11,397 nucleotides of DNA from the NCBI GenBank assembly GCA_003240755.1, contig QFNF01000054.1:1-11397 (forward strand), read 5' to 3'. Position 1 is the first letter of the stretch; each line of letters opens with the position of its first letter. Under the pieces are notes generated by a model, which ran no database searches, was not told the origin of the DNA, and worked only from the letters and a program-made list of their open reading frames with translations. Source of the stretch: Sphingomonas hengshuiensis. Its GTDB lineage: Bacteria; Pseudomonadota; Alphaproteobacteria; Sphingomonadales; Sphingomonadaceae. The translations under genes and the position numbers were made by a program. This document shows positions 7,571 to 11,397 of the stretch, piece by piece.

Positions 7571-7795
7571 ATGTTCGAGAAGCTGCGTATCAAGGAACAC
7601 ATGGAAATCGCCGGTTCGGACGGTGAGCATGTCGGCACGGTCGACAAGGTCGAGGGCGAGACGATCAAGCTGACGAAGACGGACTCGGCCGACCACCAGC
7701 ACCACACGCTGCCGTTCGACATGGTCGATCGGGTCGAGGACAATCGCATCTATCTGAAGGTCACCAAGGCAGAAGCGCAGGCAGCGAAGGCCTGA
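7571..7795 (+). CDS. DUF2171 domain small protein
   Basis: This 74-residue soluble protein matches the DUF2171 family (PF09939) along nearly its whole length. It shows the typical IKEHMEIAGSDGEHVGTVDK opening (7-26), a central VEGETIKLTK strand pair (28-37), a His-rich SADHQHHTLPF segment (39-49) and a closing DRVEDNRIYL strand (53-62). The pattern of short beta strands around a G-V-D turn recalls PRC-barrel-like folds. It has no signal peptide or membrane segment, so it is cytoplasmic. The start is unambiguous: AGGAGG lies 4 nt before the ATG. DUF2171 proteins are common in sphingomonads and have no known biochemical role. The EcfG-like promoter 26 bp upstream suggests stress induction. DUF305 follows 71 nt later and is probably co-transcribed. 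Confidence 0.88.
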   Translation: MFEKLRIKEHMEIAGSDGEHVGTVDKVEGETIKLTKTDSADHQHHTLPFDMVDRVEDNRIYLKVTKAEAQAAKA

Positions 7796-7804
7796 CCCAT
7801 CGGC

Positions 7805-7834
7805 GCGCCACGAGCCCTCGGGGTTCCGTGGCGC
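7805..7834 (+). other. Perfect 8-bp inverted repeat between DUF2171 and DUF305
   Basis: GCGCCACG (7805-7812) and CGTGGCGC (7827-7834) form an exact 8-bp stem around a 14-nt loop that can itself pair CCC with GGG. No T-run follows on either side, so it is not a canonical intrinsic terminator. It could reduce read-through, stabilise the upstream mRNA end or be a protein-binding site. Confidence 0.45.
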
Positions 7835-7866
7835 TACAATGGCTGCGAAACGGGAGGTCATCGACC

Positions 7867-8424
7867 ATGGGCTACGCACGTTTCGCAGGCATGATAGCCA
7901 CCTCTACGGTGGTCATGTTCGGGCTGATGTACCTGAACACCTACGCCCTCAGCCACATCGAATTCAGCCAGACCCGCATGTGGATGGCGCTTGTCATGGG
8001 TGCGGTCATGGCGCTCATCATGATCGGCTTCATGTGGGGCATGTACAAAAACGCCCGCGCGAACATCGGCATCGTCGCGGCAGCAATATTGGTCTTTGGT
8101 GGTGCGCTCTGGCTGGTCCGCTCGCAGGAGACGGTGGACGATGTTGCCTGGATGAAGGCGATGATCCCGCATCATTCCATCGCCATCATGACCAGCGAGC
8201 GGGCGCATATCCGTGACCCTCGCGTCCGTCTGATTGCCGACCGGATCATCGATGCACAGGTTCGTGAAATCGCCGAGATGAAGCGCGAGATTGCGAGGCT
8301 GGAGGCAAATCCGGTTCCCGCTGGTGCACCCGACCTTCCCTCTTATCGTGATCGCGGCGTGGCTCCGCCCTCAGGCGAGACGGACGCCGACGCGAACGTC
8401 AATACGCTGGTGCCGATCCGCTAG
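7867..8424 (+). CDS. Membrane-anchored DUF305 domain protein
   Basis: This 185-residue protein has three hydrophobic segments (about 7-27, 38-59 and 66-84) and a DUF305 domain (PF03713) at about 90-147. The domain carries the family hallmark MIPHHSIAIMTSERA (99-113), with adjacent histidines 102-103 followed by methionine 108, and then a long helix, DAQVREIAEMKREIARL (129-145). The C-terminal 40 residues are Pro/Asp-rich and probably disordered. DUF305 proteins are ferritin-like helical bundles; some bind copper or silver (CopM-like) and lie in metal-resistance loci, so metal binding is possible but untested. Many family members are secreted, whereas this one is tethered. ATG 7867 was chosen over GTG 7828 because GGGAGG precedes it and it gives a normal N-terminus. 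The stop shares its CTAG with the convergent antiporter. Confidence 0.88.
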   Translation: MGYARFAGMIATSTVVMFGLMYLNTYALSHIEFSQTRMWMALVMGAVMALIMIGFMWGMYKNARANIGIVAAAILVFGGALWLVRSQETVDDVAWMKAMIPHHSIAIMTSERAHIRDPRVRLIADRIIDAQVREIAEMKREIARLEANPVPAGAPDLPSYRDRGVAPPSGETDADANVNTLVPIR

Positions 8425-9677
8425 GCTTGTCGTTCCCCCGTATCCATCCGGCGCAATATCCGCTCGATGGTCCCACCCTGGATGATGACGGAGAACAGCA
8501 CGACGACGTATGTCGCAGCCAGCGCGATCGACCGTGCCGGCCCGTCTGGCAGTCCCAGCGCCAAAGCGACCGAAATGCCACCCCGCAGCCCGCCCCAGAT
8601 GAGGGTCACGGGCGCCAGACGGCCAAGCGACAGGATGGGTTTGAGCAACGTCAGCGGTGCAGCGACGGCTATGACCCGGGCCAGCAGGACCAGCGGCACG
8701 GCCGCCACGCCCAATGTGACGAGACGCGGATCCCAAGGGATCGCCACCACCTCAAGGCCGATGATGAGGAACAAGACCGCATTCAGGATTTCGTCGATCA
8801 GCGACCAGAATTTGAGCAGATAGTCGCGGGTGACATCGCTCATGGCGTCGGCCACGCCCTTGTTGCCGATCAGCAGACCGGCGACGGCCATTGCGACCGG
8901 GCCGCTGAGGTGGAGCTGCGAGGCCAGCGCGTAGCCGCCCATCACCACCGCGAGACTTATCATCACCTCGACATTGTATTCGTCGATCGATCGCATCGCG
9001 CGGTAACCGATCCACCCGACTGCGAGCCCGAGCAGCACGCCGCCCCCCGCCTCTTGCAAGAACAGGGCACCCGCATGTCCGATCGACAGCGGTTCGGTGC
9101 CGAGCGCGGCTTCCAGCAGGATCGCGAACACCACGACGCCGACGCCGTCGTTGAACAGGCTTTCCCCGGCGACCGTCGCCTTCAGCGTCGGCGACACATC
9201 GGTGCGACCGAGCACGCCCATGACCGCAACCGGATCGGTCGGGCTGATGAGCGCTCCGAACACCAGGCACCAGATCAAAGGCACGATGAGGCCCAGCCAA
9301 CCAGCGACATAGTGGAAGCCGAAGCCGATCACCGCCGTCGAGAGCAGGACACCCCCGGTACTCAGCCCGATGATCGGCCAGCGTCCACGGCGCATATCGT
9401 CCCATTTGACGTGCAGGGCACCCGCGAACAGCAGGAACGACAGCATGCCATCCATGAGCGTCGTATGGAAGTCGATGCCGGCGATGAACCCGACCACCTG
9501 TTCGCCGACGTCGCTGCCGGGCAGAAGATGATCGAGGCCGATGACGAGCAGCGACGCGACCAAGCCCATGACCGTCAGGCCGATCGAGGATGGTAGCTTC
9601 AGGATGCGGTGGTTCAGATAGCCGAGGGTGGCGGCAAGCACGATCAAGATCGCGGCGGCATCGAAGGGTGTCAGCAT
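8421..9677 (-). CDS. CPA1-family Na+(K+)/H+ antiporter
   Basis: This 418-residue monovalent cation:proton antiporter of the CPA1 (NhaP/NHE-like, PF00999) family exchanges internal Na+ or K+ for protons across the inner membrane. About 12-13 hydrophobic segments cover the protein. Diagnostic motifs are SPTDPVAVMGVL (145-156) with the TD pair of the unwound helix, ESLFNDGVGVVVF (172-184) with the essential Asn-Asp pair typical of electroneutral CPA1 members, ILNAVLFLIIGLE (297-309), and WGGLRGGISVALALGLP (361-377) with the conserved arginine. There is no long regulatory C-terminal tail or RCK domain. The frame opens at TTG 9686, overlapping the DUF2254 stop. ATG 9677, 5 nt after that stop, fits family N-termini better; neither has an obvious Shine-Dalgarno sequence. 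It is co-transcribed with DUF2254. Ion preference cannot be read from sequence. Confidence 0.93.
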   Translation of the reverse strand: MLTPFDAAAILIVLAATLGYLNHRILKLPSSIGLTVMGLVASLLVIGLDHLLPGSDVGEQVVGFIAGIDFHTTLMDGMLSFLLFAGALHVKWDDMRRGRWPIIGLSTGGVLLSTAVIGFGFHYVAGWLGLIVPLIWCLVFGALISPTDPVAVMGVLGRTDVSPTLKATVAGESLFNDGVGVVVFAILLEAALGTEPLSIGHAGALFLQEAGGGVLLGLAVGWIGYRAMRSIDEYNVEVMISLAVVMGGYALASQLHLSGPVAMAVAGLLIGNKGVADAMSDVTRDYLLKFWSLIDEILNAVLFLIIGLEVVAIPWDPRLVTLGVAAVPLVLLARVIAVAAPLTLLKPILSLGRLAPVTLIWGGLRGGISVALALGLPDGPARSIALAATYVVVLFSVIIQGGTIERILRRMDTGERQA

Positions 9678-9682
9678 GGGGA

Positions 9683-11089
9683 TCAAGCCGTTCCGGCAAG
9701 CCAGGCGGTGCCGTCCCGCAGGCGGCGCTTGAAGTCGGGCGCGTCGAGCGCGCGGCGCAGTTCGTCGGCACGCTCTCGGACGCGGGCGAGATTGAAGCCG
9801 CTCAGGCCCTCTGCCGCCAGCTCGACCAGCTTGTCGGCATAGTCCCGGACGACGGCGCGACGATCAGGCTGATCGCACTCCAGCGACACTTCGCCCAATG
9901 CGTTGAGGTAGCGCATGGCGGCGATCATGTCGGTCGCACAATATTGCGCCAGCGCGCCGAACGACCGGTCCATGAACGAGCCGAATGTCACGGGATGGGC
10001 GATGACGCGCAAAGTGCCTTCGTCATCGACGCGCAGGTGCGAGGGCAGCGACCGCTCGGCGAGATCCGATAGTGCCGCCCCCAGCCAGTCAAGGCAGGTT
10101 ACGGCGGTAAAAGGGTCGTTCACGCCCGGAGACAGGGCGCGGGCGGCAATCTCGACTAGCTCGTCAATGAGGAACCGCAGATCCTGCAGCGCCGAGCGCC
10201 GAGAGCCGATGGTATATACCCCGCGCAGAGCGTCCGTGCAGTCATCGTCACACGGCGCTGGAGGCGATACCTCCATCAGTGTGCGCCCGACATGGACGAA
10301 GTCGCCCGGCTGATATTGCAGTCGCAGCACGAGATCATGCCTCTTGGCGAGGCGCATGACGGCTTCGTCGTCTAGGAACTGGATGTAGCCGGTATCTTTG
10401 GCTTTGACCGATTGCCGCTCCCGCCCGGCCGCTGCGTCCGCATTGTCGCGGAACGTCGCGGGGATGTCGGACGATGCAGCCTGATGATCGTCCGGCGCCT
10501 CGCCGACGAAGCGAGGAAACCGGTCGTCGACACCGCGCAGCAGCCGATCACCCACATCCTCGATCACACTGTTGATGTGAATCTTGGATGGCACATGGTG
10601 AATGAAATAGATCAGCACGCCGATCGAGCAGAGTGCGAGCACTACGCCGACGAGCAAGGCCAGGTTCGGTACGAAGCCGGCCCCGTCGGATTCTTCCGGC
10701 GAATGGATGGTGCGCAGGACGAGAAGGCAGTACAGAAACGTCGCGATGAAGGTGCCGAGCGTCACCTGATTGCCGCGATCGCGCATGAAATTGGTGAGCA
10801 GGCGCGGCCCATACTGACCGGATGCGTACACCACAGCCGCAATGGTCACCGAGAAGACGGTGCCAGCGACCGTAATCATCGAACCGCCGATCGAGGACAG
10901 CACCTGGCGGGCGCCATCCGGGCGCGAGGCGTAGAGCCAGACGTAGCCGTCCATCCATGCCGAACCAATGTAGCTGTCCAGCGCCACCATCCCACCGGCT
11001 AACAGGATGGCGGCGAAGGCCATGAGTGTGGGCACGAACCAGTAGCTGGAACCCAGATAGTCAGCGAGGCGGCGGAGGCCAGCATTCAT
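9683..11089 (-). CDS. DUF2254 domain membrane protein
   Basis: This 468-residue protein matches the DUF2254 family (PF10011) over its full usual length. Four membrane helices lie at about 17-38, 64-90, 109-128 and 140-164. Between the second and third helices is the conserved ASGQYGPRLLTNFMRDRGNQ (89-108). The C-terminal 300 residues are soluble, presumably cytoplasmic. They include GYIQFLDDEAVMRLA (234-248) and the strongest signature, LVEIAARALSPGVNDPFTAV (311-330). An Asp/Ala-rich linker is at about 197-230. The function is unknown; the architecture is sometimes compared with a channel or sensor carrying a cytoplasmic domain. ATG 11089 has only a weak GAAAG upstream. The gene opens a two-gene unit with the CPA1 antiporter behind an EcfG-type promoter, which hints at a partner or regulator role for antiport, though that is inference. 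Confidence 0.92.
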   Translation of the reverse strand: MNAGLRRLADYLGSSYWFVPTLMAFAAILLAGGMVALDSYIGSAWMDGYVWLYASRPDGARQVLSSIGGSMITVAGTVFSVTIAAVVYASGQYGPRLLTNFMRDRGNQVTLGTFIATFLYCLLVLRTIHSPEESDGAGFVPNLALLVGVVLALCSIGVLIYFIHHVPSKIHINSVIEDVGDRLLRGVDDRFPRFVGEAPDDHQAASSDIPATFRDNADAAAGRERQSVKAKDTGYIQFLDDEAVMRLAKRHDLVLRLQYQPGDFVHVGRTLMEVSPPAPCDDDCTDALRGVYTIGSRRSALQDLRFLIDELVEIAARALSPGVNDPFTAVTCLDWLGAALSDLAERSLPSHLRVDDEGTLRVIAHPVTFGSFMDRSFGALAQYCATDMIAAMRYLNALGEVSLECDQPDRRAVVRDYADKLVELAAEGLSGFNLARVRERADELRRALDAPDFKRRLRDGTAWLAGTA

Positions 11090-11159
11090 GCGCGTGCTTT
11101 CGATGTCGGCCGGCTTCGACCCTTTTCGGAATCGCGAAGCGAAGCAGGCACGCGATCAT
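11061..11159 (-). other. Possible 32-codon upstream ORF overlapping the DUF2254 start
   Basis: ATG at 11159 is preceded by GGGAAAG at 6 nt. The frame (MIACLLRFAIPKRVEAG...) is rich in Arg, His and Pro and stops at 11061, 29 bp inside DUF2254 in another frame. It would lie on the mRNA from the promoter at 11187-11212. No homology is recognised. It may be a leader peptide or chance. Confidence 0.2.
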
Positions 11160-11186
11160 GCCGACTTTCCCGGTTTCGCTCGTTTT

Positions 11187-11212
11187 AACTGTGAAACGAC
11201 CGAGGCAGTTCC
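11187..11212 (-). promoter_or_regulatory. EcfG-type promoter for the DUF2254-antiporter unit
   Basis: GGAAC (11212-11208), 17 nt, then AGTT (11190-11187) on the minus strand. The -35 is perfect and the -10 keeps the core GTT. Transcription would start at about 11180-11177, leaving a leader of about 90 nt before ATG 11089. The surrounding stretch, 11090-11335, holds no convincing gene other than the possible short leader ORF. Confidence 0.58.
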
Positions 11213-11260
11213 GATGATCTCGTGTAGCGAGTAGCTCGAAAGCCGGTCCCAAATGCAAGG

Positions 11261-11275
11261 CCCACAGGCTGTGGG
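11261..11275. repeat. Short perfect inverted repeat in the intergenic region
   Basis: CCCACAG-G-CTGTGGG is a 7-bp inverted repeat around one base. A run of five T (11285-11289) follows on the plus strand only after a 9-nt gap, too far for a canonical terminator. It may be a weak terminator or an operator. It lies between the right-edge reading frame and the DUF2254 promoter. Confidence 0.35.
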
Positions 11276-11335
11276 ACGGGTAGGTTTTTCCTGAAATGCC
11301 ATCCTTTGTGAGACGCTGGCAGGGGCGCCATGCAG

Positions 11336-11397
11336 TTATCCCGTCTGTTGGCGGACATACTCGCCCAAGCCGCGCGCGACGAGTTCGTCGTTGGAGA
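11336..11397 (-). CDS. Possible C-terminus of a gene entering from the right edge
   Basis: Reading in from the window end, the minus strand gives SNDELVARGLGEYVRQQTG and then TAA at 11338-11336. Codons are mostly GC-ending and no rare codon is used, consistent with a real coding end in the same direction as the neighbouring genes. I do not recognise the family. A competing plus-strand start, ATG 11330 with AGGGG 5 nt upstream, reads MQLSRLLADILAQAARDEF to the edge but uses rare TTA and ATA codons. Only sequence beyond the window can decide. Confidence 0.35.
   Translation of the reverse strand, partial: SNDELVARGLGEYVRQQTG

Noticed and set aside
8427..9596. 389-codon plus-strand frame opposite the antiporter
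   Set aside because: The minus strand encodes a complete CPA1 antiporter with all motifs. The plus frame is a hydrophilic Asp/Arg/His/Gln-rich shadow typical of GC-rich antisense frames, with no recognisable domain.
11261..11289. Intrinsic terminator on the plus strand
   Set aside because: The stem is short with a one-base centre and the T-run begins 9 nt after it. No plus-strand gene lies immediately upstream.
1..11397. Transmissible heat-resistance-type stress island, prophage or defence island
   Set aside because: No ClpK, small heat-shock protein, YfdX, FtsH, integrase, transposase, tRNA or direct-repeat boundary was seen. Several antiporter and DUF genes alone are not enough.

Overview
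The window is high-GC and gene-dense, with little intergenic DNA. It carries eight membrane-protein genes on the minus strand, a two-gene plus-strand unit in the middle, and a partial reading frame at the right edge. The protein families, codon choice and the promoter motif described below point to an alphaproteobacterium, most likely a sphingomonad. That is inferred from general features, because no rRNA or marker gene is present. No tRNA, rRNA, CRISPR array, insertion sequence or phage gene was seen.

Layout, right to left for the minus strand. (A) A leader of about 245 bp holds a GGAAC-N17-aGTT element (11187-11212). It precedes a DUF2254 membrane protein (9683-11089), followed 5 nt later by a CPA1-type Na+/H+ antiporter (8421-9677). 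(B) A plus-strand pair, DUF2171 (7571-7795) and a membrane-anchored DUF305 protein (7867-8424), sits behind TGAAC-N17-CGTT (7520-7545). DUF305 and the antiporter converge and share one CTAG as both stop codons. (C) Divergent from B, an SLC13-type permease with two RCK-C domains (5578-7386) is followed by a perfect GGAAC-N16-CGTT element (5534-5558). After that comes a tightly packed run: MscS-like channel, DUF389 protein with an OmpA-like tail, APC/LeuT-fold-like transporter, YihY/BrkB-family protein and AI-2E-family transporter (running off the left edge). Gaps in this run are between 22 bp and overlapping.

The unifying observation is regulatory. GGAAC-N16/17-CGTT is the established promoter class of the alphaproteobacterial general stress response sigma factor EcfG (PhyR-NepR-EcfG cascade). 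One perfect and two near-perfect copies sit directly upstream of three of the four plausible transcription units. The window therefore looks like an envelope and ion-homeostasis module of the general stress response: proton/sodium antiport, anion permeation, mechanosensitive release and several uncharacterised integral membrane proteins. The family names of the better-known proteins are secure. The substrates of the APC-like, DUF389, BrkB, AI-2E and DUF2254 proteins are not, and the idea of a co-functioning module is inference.
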